A stretch of 64,000 bases of DNA from Caldilineaceae bacterium (GTDB lineage: Bacteria; Chloroflexota; Anaerolineae; Caldilineales; Caldilineaceae). Within the stretch, counting starts at the first letter, position 1; every line of letters starts with the position of its first letter. The notes under the pieces were generated by a model, which saw nothing but the letters and a program-made list of their open reading frames with translations, ran no database searches and was not told where the DNA came from. The position numbers and the translations under genes were made by a program. Location of the stretch: NCBI GenBank assembly GCA_026645575.1, contig JAPKMW010000028.1, positions 1-64,000 of the forward strand, read 5' to 3'. Of the stretch, positions 35,270-44,204 are shown piece after piece.

Positions 35270-36283
35270 TTACGGCAAGCTAATAATAATCGCAATCACA
35301 GCCAACGCCAGGGCCACCCCGACTAATACGCGATTTTGGTAGAACAACTCTTGCCAACTGGGGGAGGTGGCTGCCATTCGCAAGCTTTCGGTCATGGGCG
35401 TCTGTTGGGTGGTCAACGGTTTTGAGCCAAAAAGCATCTCACGCAATTCACGCACAGTGGCGGGGCGTTCACTGGGGTGCATTCCCAGCGCATAAAAGAT
35501 AGCCCGTTCCACTCTAGGCGAAATCTCCGGGTTGATCAGCCGGAGTGATTCCAACACACCAGGGTGGAGAAAACGTTCGCGCGCATCCACCGGCGGTTGA
35601 CCAGCCAACAGATGATAGAGGGTGGCGCCCAAGCTGTAAATATCGCTCCGTATATCAGTAAAGCTGGTGTCGCCGCCATATTGTTCGAGTGGGGTATAGG
35701 CCACAGTGCCACGCCCTTGGACAACGGTCACGGTGCGGCTATCATCTTTAAACAACACTTTGACCAGGCCAAAATCGACCAGTTTAATGTCGCCGCGCAA
35801 GGTGACTTTGATGTTGCTCGGTTTGATATCGCGATGCAACACCGGCGGATCTTGGTTGTGCAAATATTCCAGTGCGTCCAACAGTTGGGCCGTCCAGGTC
35901 AACACTTGGGATTCACTCAGAAACTCGTTGCGCCGTTTGGCTTCCTGCACCACTTCTTGCAGATCGCGCCCTTCGACAAAGTCCATCACCAAATATTCAC
36001 GATTGCCATTGGCAAAATAGTCGGAGACTTTGGGTAGGTGCGGATGATCCAACCGGGCCAGAATGCTAGCTTCGGTACGAAACTGTTCTGTGATCTGTTC
36101 CAACTCACTTTCAGAAGTTGTGTTTTCTGAAAGATGGGGTAAAATCTCCTTTACTGCACAAACGCGACCTTCCAACCGCCGGTCTGAAGCTTTGTAGACG
36201 GCGCCCATGCCGCCCTGCCCAACCAGTTCCAAAATCTCGTAACGGTTGCGTAGAACGGCGCCTGGGTCTAAAATATATTGCAC
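35270..36283 (-). CDS. Serine/threonine protein kinase, membrane-anchored
   Basis: A 337-residue Hanks-type kinase: glycine loop GQGGMGAVY near residue 23, Lys in [14 protein letters not shown] catalytic loop near 155, DFGLVK and the [15 protein letters not shown] segment. The kinase domain ends near 280; a linker leads to one C-terminal transmembrane helix ([19 protein letters not shown]), so the catalytic part faces the cytosol and almost nothing lies outside. The start is GTG 36283 with GGAGGTGG just upstream. Divergent from the FHA-winged-helix gene, a plausible phospho-target. Confidence 0.93.
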   Translation of the reverse strand: MQYILDPGAVLRNRYEILELVGQGGMGAVYKASDRRLEGRVCAVKEILPHLSENTTSESELEQITEQFRTEASILARLDHPHLPKVSDYFANGNREYLVMDFVEGRDLQEVVQEAKRRNEFLSESQVLTWTAQLLDALEYLHNQDPPVLHRDIKPSNIKVTLRGDIKLVDFGLVKVLFKDDSRTVTVVQGRGTVAYTPLEQYGGDTSFTDIRSDIYSLGATLYHLLAGQPPVDARERFLHPGVLESLRLINPEISPRVERAIFYALGMHPSERPATVRELREMLFGSKPLTTQQTPMTESLRMAATSPSWQELFYQNRVLVGVALALAVIAIIISLP

Positions 36284-37167
36284 GGATCCACCTCCACAAC
36301 ATATTTGTACAACCATAGGCTTAAATCGGTTGGGTGCGATGGGAGACAGGAATCGTCAACCTGGCGTACCGCGCGCGCCTGTCTGGTTGAACGAGCATCG
36401 TTGGTATAGGAAGAGAGTATCATTTGCATTTTTAGCGGTTATACTATTAATATAGTACTAACTAATACTGACTAGTATAGCGATGACATGGTGCGACCAA
36501 TGACAAATTGCGTAATAAATTACCATACAACTGACATATAGCGTGACCATTCCGGCATGCCATACGTCTACGTAGTCGGGCGGTAGCAACCCCGTTCTGT
36601 AATTTCCGTTGACGCCACTCAGCCAGGTCAGCCGATTACAAACTGGAATACCGCTCTTCATTACAAATTATTACTTAAGGGTCCTGACAGCTAGTACGAG
36701 GTATGTTAGGTATTAATGCACGAAATTGCCAAAACCGGACGCGCTAGTCAGTCATCATCTTGTGTAAGGCAGTATATGCCCAAGCCACAGATCATTGATT
36801 CATCATGGATAAGCTGTATGCTAATTAGCACTTACGCAAGACAGCTTCGCCACCAGAGACCGCTATGGTCTGTGAGACCCTAATGGTCTGGCTTGATAGC
36901 AAAATGTGTATACCACAATCTGTATACCAAAGTGCATTATGCGCCAGGATGGCTAAGCTGTCAATTAAGTGAGACCCGTTGATTAGAAAATATAGTCCAA
37001 AGTCCGTAGTCCAAAGTCCAGAGTCCAAAGTCTTAAAACTTCTCTGCTGACTCGGGGACTACGGACTACGGACTACGGACTGTTTGTATTTTCCGTTCGG
37101 ACTTGCGCTGGGTGCACTGAATTTTCTTTGAACCAATCCAGACGCTATCTCAGCAAAAGGATTTGTT
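36284..37167. other. Long intergenic region between divergent signalling genes
   Basis: About 880 A/T-richer bases with no supported gene. Degenerate direct words occur (TATAGTACTAACTAATACTGACTAGTATAG near 36450 is made of short ACTA repeats; GGTCTGTGAGACCCTAATGGTCTGG near 36870), and the AGTCC array lies at 36994-37081. No tRNA, known riboswitch or transposase remnant was recognised. It must hold the divergent promoters of the kinase and the FHA gene. Confidence 0.55.
36994..37081. repeat. AGTCC-word inverted tandem arrays
   Basis: The left array 36994-37032 consists of AGTCC units joined by AA, GT or AG (AGTCCAAAGTCCGTAGTCC...). The right array 37056-37081 is the opposite strand form: GGACTAC repeated with 7-base period nearly four times. 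The two can pair as a slipped hairpin. The same words make up 6833-6925, and single GGACTAC words occur near 41326 and 41353. Confidence 0.88.
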
Positions 37168-37863
37168 ATGACCACAATTACAGAAAGCCATTCGATTACC
37201 GACCAGTTACACGCCAAACCGCGCCCGCGCGAAACGGCCATGTTGGTGTTACAGCGCGGCTCCGAAGCCGGCCGCCGCTGGCCCTTGGAACGCACGCGCA
37301 CCCTGACTATTGGGCGGAGTGATGAATGTGACATTGCCCTCCCCGACCGGCAGGTCAGCCGCTATCATGCACGCATCACCTGGCGCGGTGACGGTTACCA
37401 ACTCGAAGACCTGGGCAGCAAAAATGGCACCCATGTCAACGGTCAGGCCGTTGAAGGCGCCATCCCCCTGCAAGATGGCGATGAAATTCAGATTGCCTTG
37501 CGCTTTAAACTAGCCTTTGTCGATGCCGGTGCAACGGCGCCATTGACCTTTGACAATGACAAGATCGGTTTGCGGCTGGACAAAGAGACGCGCCAGGTCT
37601 GGATCAATGGCATTCTGGCCGATCCACCCCTCAGCCTGCACCAATATCGCCTACTAGAAGTTTTATGGGATTCGGGCGGCGGTGTGGTGACGCGTGAACA
37701 GATTGTCGATGCCGTCTGGCCGGAAGCGAGCGGCGAAGGGGTGAGTGAACAGGCCATCGATGCGCTGGTGCGGCGGCTGCGTGAACGCATCGGCGAAACG
37801 GACGAAGAGTTCCGCTACATTGTGACGGTACGCGGTCATGGTTTCCGGTTGGAGAATCGTTGA
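37168..37863 (+). CDS. FHA domain-winged helix fusion protein
   Basis: A 231-residue regulator. An FHA domain spans roughly 25-115, with phosphothreonine-binding signatures [20 protein letters not shown] and [14 protein letters not shown]. An OmpR/PhoB-type winged helix fills 140-231 ([45 protein letters not shown]). It lacks a receiver domain, so it probably reads threonine phosphorylation instead of aspartyl phosphorylation and then binds DNA. AAGGATTTGTT precedes the ATG. The Ser/Thr kinase gene diverges from it. Its stop overlaps the hemW TTG start. Confidence 0.92.
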   Translation: MTTITESHSITDQLHAKPRPRETAMLVLQRGSEAGRRWPLERTRTLTIGRSDECDIALPDRQVSRYHARITWRGDGYQLEDLGSKNGTHVNGQAVEGAIPLQDGDEIQIALRFKLAFVDAGATAPLTFDNDKIGLRLDKETRQVWINGILADPPLSLHQYRLLEVLWDSGGGVVTREQIVDAVWPEASGEGVSEQAIDALVRRLRERIGETDEEFRYIVTVRGHGFRLENR

Positions 37864-39182
37864 ACGGCCAAGCTGTTGCCCAACCAACCGTACCAAATGG
37901 CGCCGCCCGCATCTCCACTTCGCCACCGATGCCGGCGTCGTCACCTGCTACTTCCGGTCGCTTGGGCTTGTACATTCATATTCCCTTCTGCGCCCAGAAG
38001 TGTCCCTACTGTGATTTCAACACCTATGCCGGTTTAGAAAAGCAGATTGGGGCGACGGTTGACGCCCTGTGCGGGGAAATGGCACGCTGGCGCGAAACCG
38101 TCACCGGACGGCCAATCGACACGATTTTTTTTGGCGGCGGCACGCCCACCTTGTTGACGGCTGAACAGTTGACCCAATTGTTCACCGCCATTCAAAGTAA
38201 CTTTGTGCTGACGCCAGGGTGTGAGATCACCAGTGAAGCCAATCCCGGCACCGTCGATCGGGCTAAATTTGAAATCTTGCGCGCCCTGGGGGTCAACCGC
38301 CTGAGCATTGGCGTCCAGAGTTTTCAACCGGCAGAGTTGACCTTTTTGGGCCGCATCCATGATGTCAAGGATGTGTTTCAAGCCTTTGAAGCTGCCCGCG
38401 CCGCCGGCTTCACCAACATCAATCTGGACTTTATCTTTGGCCTGCCCGGCCAATCCCTGGAAAGCTGGAGCAAAACGCTAGCGGCAGCGCTTCGGTTGGG
38501 GCCGGAGCATCTGAGCTTGTATAGCCTGATTGTCGAGCCGAATACGCCGTTGCACCACTGGGTTGCCACCGGCAAAGTCGCCGAGCCGGATGAGGATCTG
38601 GCGGCGACCCATTATGAGTACGCAATGGCGCACCTAGCAACAGCCGGCTATCTACAGTATGAGATTTCCAACTGGGCCAAAGCGACGCCCGCCGATGCGC
38701 CCCTACAAGCGCCTACATTGACCGCCGCGGCTGAACAGACGCCGGTGCTGGCTGCGCAACACAACTTGATCTACTGGCGCAATCAAGAATATCTGGGGAT
38801 CGGCCCCGGCGCTCATAGTCATCTCTGGTTTGGCGAAGCAGAGAACCATGTAATCCGTCGGCGCTGGGGCAATCGCAAACCGGTGCCGGGCTATGTCAAA
38901 CGAATCGGGGCTGGGGATACAGTGGAAGAATTCTGTGAAGAGAGCGATGCCCGTGGCGCAATGGGTGAAACCATGATGTTAGGGTTACGCCTACTACGCG
39001 AAGGCGTTCCCTTTCAACGCTTCACCGCCATGCACCAAGTTGATTTGCGTGATGTTTTCGCCAAGCCGATTACCCAGTTGCAAGGCTGGGGGCTGATCGA
39101 ACTCGACCCTGTACGCATTCGGCTGTCGCCACAAGGCGTTTTGTTGGGCAATCAGGTTTTTACTTACTTCTTGCCTGATTAG
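37860..39182 (+). CDS. hemW: Radical SAM heme chaperone HemW
   Basis: A 440-residue radical SAM protein. The cluster motif is CAQKCPYC (Cys44, Cys48, Cys51), with IHIPFC before it and [18 protein letters not shown] and [10 protein letters not shown] after. These and the C-terminal HemW domain ([21 protein letters not shown]) identify the HemN-like/HemW group, which inserts heme into proteins and is not the coproporphyrinogen dehydrogenase. The start at TTG 37860 overlaps the previous stop (TTGA) and has GGAG five bases before; ATG 37929 lacks one. The N-terminal 30 residues are low complexity. Confidence 0.88.
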   Translation: MNGQAVAQPTVPNGAARISTSPPMPASSPATSGRLGLYIHIPFCAQKCPYCDFNTYAGLEKQIGATVDALCGEMARWRETVTGRPIDTIFFGGGTPTLLTAEQLTQLFTAIQSNFVLTPGCEITSEANPGTVDRAKFEILRALGVNRLSIGVQSFQPAELTFLGRIHDVKDVFQAFEAARAAGFTNINLDFIFGLPGQSLESWSKTLAAALRLGPEHLSLYSLIVEPNTPLHHWVATGKVAEPDEDLAATHYEYAMAHLATAGYLQYEISNWAKATPADAPLQAPTLTAAAEQTPVLAAQHNLIYWRNQEYLGIGPGAHSHLWFGEAENHVIRRRWGNRKPVPGYVKRIGAGDTVEEFCEESDARGAMGETMMLGLRLLREGVPFQRFTAMHQVDLRDVFAKPITQLQGWGLIELDPVRIRLSPQGVLLGNQVFTYFLPD

Positions 39183-39198
39183 CAACATGATCAAGCTT

Positions 39199-39255
39199 GC
39201 TCGCAGCCGGTCCATGACCGGCGTCGGGGTCGCCGGTCATGGACCGGCTGCGAGC
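39199..39255. repeat. Perfect 25-bp inverted repeat with nested GGTCCATGACC words
   Basis: Arms 39199-39223 and 39231-39255 are perfect complements with a 7-base loop. Each arm contains CCGGTCCATGACCGG, itself a palindrome, like the nested element at 9713. The flanks (GCAACATGATCAAGC, CCTAGTCGTTAC) look like decayed GTAACTACTCAGG ends. It lies between hemW and coaD. Confidence 0.88.
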
Positions 39256-39300
39256 GGGCCGGAGCCTAGTCGTTACCCCGATTCAAGAAAGTTTTGGTTT

Positions 39301-39837
39301 ATGACGCGGGCACTCTACCCTGGAACGTTCGATCCGATTCACAACGGCCACATTGACATTGCCAGTCGGGCCAGCCTGATTTTTGATGAATTGGTCTTAG
39401 CCGTTTATGATGCACCCCCGAAGAAATTGCTCTTTAGCACCGAAGAACGCCTGGCCCTGGCCGAAGAAGCGCTTGCCCATCTCAAGAACATTCGGGTCAC
39501 AACTTATACGGGGTTGACAGTATCCTGTGCGCGCCAGCATGGCGCCGGCGTAGTGATTCGTGGCTTACGCAACGTCGCCGACTTTGAATATGAGCATCAG
39601 ATCGGGCTGGCTAATCGGCAGCTAGCGAGTGATATCGAGTTGTGCTGCCTTTTTTGCAGCAGCAACTATGCTTATCTCAGCGCCACGATCCTGAAAGAAG
39701 TCGCCGGCTTGGGTGGCGATAGTTCACCCTGGGCGCCCCCCCATGTCCAGGAAGCGCTCCAGCGCAAGTTCGGCCAACGCCCACCGCTGCCGCCCAGTGC
39801 TGCGGGGCGGGGGACGAAGATGTCGCATCATGATTAA
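39301..39837 (+). CDS. coaD: Phosphopantetheine adenylyltransferase
   Basis: A 178-residue nucleotidyltransferase of coenzyme A synthesis, transferring AMP from ATP to 4'-phosphopantetheine. The N-terminal [10 protein letters not shown] holds the T/H-x-GH motif (residues 8-17), followed by [20 protein letters not shown]. The second ATP motif reads [13 protein letters not shown] where most CoaD proteins have SSSLVKE, a small deviation. The C-terminus is about 15 residues longer than usual and low in complexity. The start at ATG 39301 is set by homology; an upstream frame crosses the palindrome and is not used. Confidence 0.92.
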   Translation: MTRALYPGTFDPIHNGHIDIASRASLIFDELVLAVYDAPPKKLLFSTEERLALAEEALAHLKNIRVTTYTGLTVSCARQHGAGVVIRGLRNVADFEYEHQIGLANRQLASDIELCCLFCSSNYAYLSATILKEVAGLGGDSSPWAPPHVQEALQRKFGQRPPLPPSAAGRGTKMSHHD

Positions 39838-39850
39838 TTCATTATAAACT

Positions 39851-39913
39851 TGTAACTACTCAGGTTGCTCCTCGCCGGTCCGTGACCGGCGAGGAGCAAC
39901 CTGAGTAGTTACA
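39851..39913. repeat. Perfect 30-bp palindrome with 3-base loop, GTAACTACTCAG family
   Basis: Arms 39851-39880 and 39884-39913 are exact complements; the loop is CGT. Outer end TGTAACTACTCAGG and apex GTC-CGT-GAC equal those of the element at 2251, but the arm interior (TTGCTCCTCGCCG) is different. It lies between coaD and the coiled-coil gene, all on the plus strand. Confidence 0.93.
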
Positions 39914-39948
39914 TAAACTCTTATTCACGAAAAGCCGGGAGACCATCC

Positions 39949-40425
39949 ATGGCGATCCTACAGTTGATCGATCAACTTGCCGATGCCCTAAACCGGGGGC
40001 GGCCCATTCCGTTGTCGTCGTTACGGGTGATCGACGCCAATGAATTTGCCCAACTCATTGAACGGATGCGGATTAGCGTCCCCAGTTCGATCATGGAAAG
40101 CGAACGCACGCTCGCACAGCGCGACCACATTCTGGCCGAAGCGCAAGCCGAAGCCGAACGCCTGATCCAACAAGCCAAACAGCGCGCCATGGAGATTATC
40201 AGCCAAGACGCGCTCATGCAGACCGCCCGCAAAGAGGCCGACCGCATTCTAGATGAAAGTCGTAGCGCCGCGCAACGGCGGGCCGCCGAAGCGGATCGTT
40301 ATGCAGTCCAGGTCTTGGAAGATTTGGCGCAAAAACTGCAAGTAACGATGAAACAGGTGGATAATGGCATTCAATTGATGAAAAACAATCGCCTCTCCGC
40401 CGGCCTCGTTGATGAGGATGAGTAA
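39949..40425 (+). CDS. Coiled-coil protein of the coaD-rpmF neighbourhood
   Basis: A 158-residue protein that is mostly one long charged helix (residues 50-140, ILAEAQAEAERLIQQAKQRA and RILDESRSAAQRRAAEADRYA). The first 20 residues (AILQLIDQLADALNRGRPIP) are a hydrophobic start. The pattern resembles DivIVA-like or ATP-synthase-b-like helices, and similar proteins are found between coaD and DUF177 in related bacteria as far as I remember. A weak GGGAGACC precedes the ATG. No function can be assigned. Confidence 0.75.
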   Translation: MAILQLIDQLADALNRGRPIPLSSLRVIDANEFAQLIERMRISVPSSIMESERTLAQRDHILAEAQAEAERLIQQAKQRAMEIISQDALMQTARKEADRILDESRSAAQRRAAEADRYAVQVLEDLAQKLQVTMKQVDNGIQLMKNNRLSAGLVDEDE

Positions 40426-40464
40426 GAAGGGGCAACAGTTGAAAAGCTTTGCTTTGCTGATTGT

Positions 40465-40493
40465 TTGACATGATCTCCAACCCGCGGTATAAT
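40465..40493 (+). promoter_or_regulatory. Consensus sigma-70 promoter before DUF177-rpmF
   Basis: TTGACA at 40465-40470, a 17-base spacer, and TATAAT at 40488-40493 form a perfect consensus promoter. Transcription should begin near 40500, giving a leader of about 70 bases before the DUF177 start at 40570. Confidence 0.88.
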
Positions 40494-40569
40494 GACCAAA
40501 TGTCTTGAAGACAGTGAGGTAGCATTTACACTGCCGTGGAGCTACATCTGAGCGCAGCGAGAGAAGATC

Positions 40570-41163
40570 ATGCAATATAATGTCGCTCAATTATTAAAGG
40601 AGCCGGTCGGCGCAGTACGGCGGTATCAACTAAATGAAGAACTGAGTGATCTGGATGCAGAGCTACAGTTGCTCGGCCCGCTGATGGGAACGGTGCAGAT
40701 TATGCGCACAAATAGCGGCGTGTTGGTGACGGGTGATTTAGGCACGGCAGCCCAGGTGACTTGTGGTCGCTGCAATGAACCGATTGTCATGCCGCTACGC
40801 ATCCAGCTTGAAGAGAGCTTTCGGCCGCTAACCGAAGTCGAGACAGGCCGCTATCTGCGCCCGGATGAATTTGAGGGTGAGACCGAAGATTTTGAAGATG
40901 AAGCGCTGTTGATCGACGAGCATCACATTCTTGACTTGCGGGAAGTTGTGCGTCAAAATATTTGGCTAGCGATGCCCATGTACCCCGGTTGCAACTGGCA
41001 GGGTGCCGGCGAATGTCCTAACTGGTTGGCGCAACAGATTGCCTTGCAAACAACCGCGCAAGCGGATGAAGAAGACGAAGATGCGTTGCCGGAAGGGGTT
41101 GATCCGCGTTGGGCGGCGCTGCTCAAGCTTCGCCTGGACGAAAAAGAGCAAGATACCAAGTAG
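40570..41163 (+). CDS. DUF177 domain protein (YceD-like)
   Basis: A 197-residue DUF177/YceD protein. It has the N-terminal LLKEPVGAVRRYQL segment, VTCGRCNEPIVMPLRIQLEESFRPL near residue 70, an acidic loop (EFEGETEDFEDEALLID), and HILDLREVVRQNIWLAMPMYPGC. The second cysteine pair is C-x8-C in CNWQGAGEC. DUF177 genes nearly always precede rpmF, as here, and the protein is linked to ribosome assembly or rRNA; the exact role is unknown. The C-terminus is unusually acidic. Confidence 0.9.
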   Translation: MQYNVAQLLKEPVGAVRRYQLNEELSDLDAELQLLGPLMGTVQIMRTNSGVLVTGDLGTAAQVTCGRCNEPIVMPLRIQLEESFRPLTEVETGRYLRPDEFEGETEDFEDEALLIDEHHILDLREVVRQNIWLAMPMYPGCNWQGAGECPNWLAQQIALQTTAQADEEDEDALPEGVDPRWAALLKLRLDEKEQDTK

Positions 41164-41402
41164 ATTTTAGTTTGCCTATAATGGGTGCAGCATCGATCAT
41201 AAGCAAACTAACAAATTTTATGATTACAAGTAATTACTAAGCCCGCTTGTAGCAGTTGCAATTACGAAATAAAATTGAATCAAAATCAGTAGCCGTCGTG
41301 TAGAAGAGATGATAATAGACCGACTTTGGACTACATGACTCTACGACTGTGGACTACTGAAAATGTGTTGTACGCTTGCAAATGATATAAAGGAGTTGTG
41401 AA

Positions 41403-41600
41403 ATGGTACCGCTACCAAAACGTAAATTGAGCAAAGGTCGCCGCAACCGCCGCCGCGCCCACGACGCCATCGGGATTCCGAAGTTGGTGGAATGCAGCAA
41501 CTGCCACCAGATGATGTTGCCGCACCGGGTCTGCCCCCACTGTGGCTACTACAAAGGCAGACAGTTGCTCGACATTGCTGCTACTGACACCAAGGCGTAA
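41403..41600 (+). CDS. rpmF: 50S ribosomal protein L32
   Basis: A 65-residue L32. The basic N-terminus VPLPKRKLSKGRRNRRRAH is followed by a zinc ribbon CSNC...CPHC (four cysteines). AAAGGAG lies eight bases before the ATG. It is separated from DUF177 by about 240 bases, longer than usual, which contains a TATAAT-like box (41177-41182) that could be a second promoter. A terminator follows. Confidence 0.96.
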   Translation: MVPLPKRKLSKGRRNRRRAHDAIGIPKLVECSNCHQMMLPHRVCPHCGYYKGRQLLDIAATDTKA

Positions 41601-41614
41601 CCGAGCTGTCACTG

Positions 41615-41650
41615 AAGGATTTGGGCATCTGTTCCAAATCCTTTTTTTAT
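41615..41650 (+). terminator. Intrinsic terminator after rpmF
   Basis: AAGGATTTGG (41615-41624) pairs with CCAAATCCTT (41634-41643), loop 9 bases, followed by a T run to about 41652. It should end the DUF177-rpmF transcript and partly isolate fabD. Confidence 0.9.
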
Positions 41651-41741
41651 TTTACAGGACTTAAATAGGAAGAAGTTCGACTTCTGTTAAAAATTGAACT
41701 TCTTTGGCCTCCCATCAACGCAATTTGAGGAACTTTGCCGC

Positions 41742-42743
41742 ATGACTGCATTCCCATTTATTCCCACCATTGGCGCCACTGCTTTCCTTTTTCCCGGTCA
41801 GGGAAGCCAGGAAGTTGGCATGTTGCAGGATTTGTGCCAACAGTATGAGGTGGCACGGACAACCTTTACCGAGGCCGATGACATTCTGGGCATCAACTTA
41901 AGCGAACTCTGCTTTCAAGGCCCCGAAGCAGAACTCACCGACACCATCAATGCCCAACCAGCGCTCCTGACCGCTGGCGTGGCAGTTCTTCGCGTCTTGC
42001 AACAGGAGCTAGGCGACGGTGGCGGTCAGGGTGGCGGTCAGGGTGGCGACGGCGGAGCAACGTTTGTCGCCGGTCATAGCATGGGCGAGTATACGGCATT
42101 GGTGGCAGCCGGTTGTTTAACCTTTGTGCATGGTTTACGCTTGGTGCGCGAACGGGGGCGCCTGATGAAAGAGGCTGGCGTCCAACAGCCCGGCATGATG
42201 GCCGCTGTCCTGGGGCTGGATGAGGCGAAGGTGGCGACGATCTGCGCCGAAGCCAGCGCGCAGGGGGGCATTGCCCAGGTTGCCAACGACAACTGCCCCG
42301 GACAGGTAGTCATTTCCGGTGACAAAGTGGGCATGGAAGCCGCCATGAGCGCCTTAAGCGCCGCCGGCGCCAAACGGGTGATGCCACTGGCGGTGAGCAT
42401 TGCCGCTCATAGCCCGTTGATGCAACCGGCCGCCGAAGAACTACGCGCCGCCATCCAGGCCACGCCGCTTGCTCCGCCGGTCGTGCCGATTATTGGCAAC
42501 ACAACCGCCCAACCGTTGACCACCGTGGCGGCGATTCAGGACGAGTTGACCGCCCAGTTGACTGGCAGCGTCCGCTGGACGGCTTCCATGCAAGTGGCGC
42601 TGGCGGCAGGCGCCAAGAGCTTTGTCGAACTTGGCCCCGGCGACGTATTGGCTGGGTTGATCAAACGGATTGACCGTAGCGCTGAACGTTGGTCGCTCAA
42701 TATCCCCGCTGGCGTACAGGAGTATGTGCAGAAATTCCGTTAA
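41742..42743 (+). CDS. fabD: Malonyl CoA-acyl carrier protein transacylase
   Basis: A 333-residue FabD. GQGSQ near residue 17 forms the oxyanion side, the nucleophile is Ser in GHSMGEYTALVAAG, and His is in SIAAHSPLM; NDNCPGQVVISGDK and GPGDVLAGLIKR complete the family pattern. It loads malonate onto ACP. A glycine-rich insert (GDGGGQGGGQGGDGG, from 42013 to 42057) stands immediately before the GHSMGE strand and comes from a 12-base DNA repeat. The ATG at 41742 has GAGGAA eight bases upstream; a longer frame above it is not supported. Confidence 0.95.
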   Translation: MTAFPFIPTIGATAFLFPGQGSQEVGMLQDLCQQYEVARTTFTEADDILGINLSELCFQGPEAELTDTINAQPALLTAGVAVLRVLQQELGDGGGQGGGQGGDGGATFVAGHSMGEYTALVAAGCLTFVHGLRLVRERGRLMKEAGVQQPGMMAAVLGLDEAKVATICAEASAQGGIAQVANDNCPGQVVISGDKVGMEAAMSALSAAGAKRVMPLAVSIAAHSPLMQPAAEELRAAIQATPLAPPVVPIIGNTTAQPLTTVAAIQDELTAQLTGSVRWTASMQVALAAGAKSFVELGPGDVLAGLIKRIDRSAERWSLNIPAGVQEYVQKFR

Positions 42744-42749
42744 GTAATC

Positions 42750-42802
42750 AACAACGTCACGCTCGTTGCGAGTCCGTGACTCGCAACGAGCGTGACGTTG
42801 TT
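42750..42802. repeat. Perfect 25-bp palindrome with CGT loop after fabD
   Basis: Arms 42750-42774 and 42778-42802 are exact complements with loop CGT; apex GTC-CGT-GAC as in the family, but without GTAACTACTCAG ends. It begins seven bases after the fabD stop and is followed by TTTCT, so it may act as a terminator. Confidence 0.9.
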
Positions 42803-42842
42803 TCTGGCCGACGGCTAACTGTCACTGCGCTTAAAACTATAT

Positions 42843-42871
42843 TCGCCATTTACCAACTTTAGCGTTATAAT
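42843..42871 (+). promoter_or_regulatory. Probable fabG promoter
   Basis: TATAAT at 42866-42871 with a weak -35 box TCGCCA at 42843-42848 (17-base spacer), about 54 bases before the fabG start. It lies after the fabD palindrome, consistent with a separate transcript. Confidence 0.5.
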
Positions 42872-42924
42872 ATAGACTCAAAACGATAGACGATAGCTTT
42901 ATGTAGCTTTACATGGGTGGGATC

Positions 42925-43668
42925 ATGAATTTCTCGGGGAAAAGTGCCTTAGTCACCGGCAGCAGCAGTGGCATTGGCGCGGCGATTGCGCAAGAATTGG
43001 CCGCCGGCGGCGCCAAAGTCGCCCTTCATTACCGCGGCAACGCCCAAGGCGCTGAAACTATGGCCGCCGCCATCCGCGAAAAAGGGGGCGAATGTGCGAT
43101 CTACCAGGCCGATGTGAGCCATGCGGAACAGGCCGCCAACTTGGTCAAACAGGTGCAGAGCGACCTGGGTAGCCTGGATATTTTGGTTAACAACGCCGGC
43201 ACCACGCGCGACACCTTGCTCATGAGTATGAAAGAAGAAGAGTGGGACGCCGTCATCGACACCAACTTGAAGAGTGTCTATACCGTTACACGAGCGGCGT
43301 TGCGCGGCATGCTCAAAAATCGCTGGGGACGGATTATCAACATTAGCAGTGTCGTCGGGTTAACAGGACAGGCTGGCCAATCGAACTATGCCGCCAGCAA
43401 AGCGGGCATTATCGGCTTTACGAAAAGCTTGGCGCGCGAAGTTGCCAGCCGTAACATCACCGTCAATGCCGTGGCCCCTGGCTTTATCCCTACTGCATTG
43501 ACTGATGTTTTGAACGAAGAACAACGCAAGACGATTATCAGCAATACGCCCATCGGACGGATGGGTACACCCGAAGAGATTGCTTGGGCGGTCGCCTTTT
43601 TGGCTGCCGAACGCTCCGGCTTTATTACTGGTCAGGTGCTGACGGTGGATGGCGGTCTTGTAATGTAA
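42925..43668 (+). CDS. fabG: 3-oxoacyl-[acyl-carrier-protein] reductase
   Basis: A 247-residue classical [11 protein letters not shown] cofactor loop (residues 12-19), NNAGTTRD, Ser in [13 protein letters not shown] active site (Y-x3-K) and [10 protein letters not shown], all typical of FabG, which reduces 3-oxoacyl-ACP with NADPH. ATG 42925 has GGTGGG before it and is preferred over the in-frame ATG at 42913. Compared with the FabL-like SDR at 596 it has the normal Y-x3-K spacing. It follows fabD in the normal order. Confidence 0.94.
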   Translation: MNFSGKSALVTGSSSGIGAAIAQELAAGGAKVALHYRGNAQGAETMAAAIREKGGECAIYQADVSHAEQAANLVKQVQSDLGSLDILVNNAGTTRDTLLMSMKEEEWDAVIDTNLKSVYTVTRAALRGMLKNRWGRIINISSVVGLTGQAGQSNYAASKAGIIGFTKSLAREVASRNITVNAVAPGFIPTALTDVLNEEQRKTIISNTPIGRMGTPEEIAWAVAFLAAERSGFITGQVLTVDGGLVM

Positions 43669-43675
43669 ATGTCGT

Positions 43676-43692
43676 GAAGACTTTAGTCTTTC
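43676..43692. repeat. Single AAGACTTTAGTCTT stem between fabG and nusB
   Basis: The palindromic word AAGACT-TT-AGTCTT (43677-43690) with GTCG/GCGAC around it is the half unit of the larger repeats at 48188 and 50960. It lies just after the fabG stop. Confidence 0.6.
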
Positions 43693-43724
43693 GTGAGCGA
43701 CGGCCACTGGATCGGGAAATAGAA

Positions 43725-44204
43725 ATGGCAGCGGAGAAGGATCGCAGCGAGCAAGGGCGCTCAACCGACTATCAACAGGTGATCAAAGAGCGTAAAGAGG
43801 CGCGCGTCGCCGCACTGCAAGCCTTGTATGAAATTGATTGTGTACACCATCAACCGGGGACAGTGGTGGATGCGCGGCTGGTCGAGAGCCAGCTTGGTAC
43901 AACTGGCGGCGCTTTTCTCCGCTGGTTGGTCAGTGGCGTGATTCGTCACCAAGCGGAACTGGATCAGTGGATTCATCAATTTGCGCCCGAATGGCCGGTG
44001 GATCAGCTAGCGATTATCGACCGTAATATTCTCCGTATGGCGCTCTACGAAATTGGCGCCAAAGCCGGCGATGCCCCCCCCAAGGTTGTTATCAATGAAG
44101 CCGTCGAGTTAGCAAAAACTTTTGGCAGCGACAGCAGCCCGCGCTTTATTAATGGCGTTCTTGGCGCCGCGCTGCCGACAACACGAGGAAGATTGTCGGA
44201 TTGA
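43725..44204 (+). CDS. nusB: Transcription antitermination factor NusB
   Basis: A 159-residue Nus[17 protein letters not shown] near residue 23, [20 protein letters not shown] in the middle, and the conserved [13 protein letters not shown] followed by [31 protein letters not shown]. It binds boxA RNA with S10 (NusE) in rRNA antitermination. The N-terminal 22 polar residues are an extension. The start is ATG 43725; an upstream in-frame extension overlaps the fabG tail and the repeat, and is unlikely. Confidence 0.93.
   Translation: MAAEKDRSEQGRSTDYQQVIKERKEARVAALQALYEIDCVHHQPGTVVDARLVESQLGTTGGAFLRWLVSGVIRHQAELDQWIHQFAPEWPVDQLAIIDRNILRMALYEIGAKAGDAPPKVVINEAVELAKTFGSDSSPRFINGVLGAALPTTRGRLSD

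Noticed and set aside
36994..37081. Second CRISPR-like or iteron origin candidate
   Set aside because: Repeat units are 5-7 bases with no spacers, and no replication or Cas gene is near.
36284..37167. tRNA, riboswitch or degraded transposase in the long gap
   Set aside because: No cloverleaf, no known aptamer core and no transposase-like peptide in any frame could be made out.
37660..37950. Minus-strand frames over the FHA-winged helix/hemW junction
   Set aside because: Both plus-strand genes have strong family motifs throughout; the minus frames are shadows.
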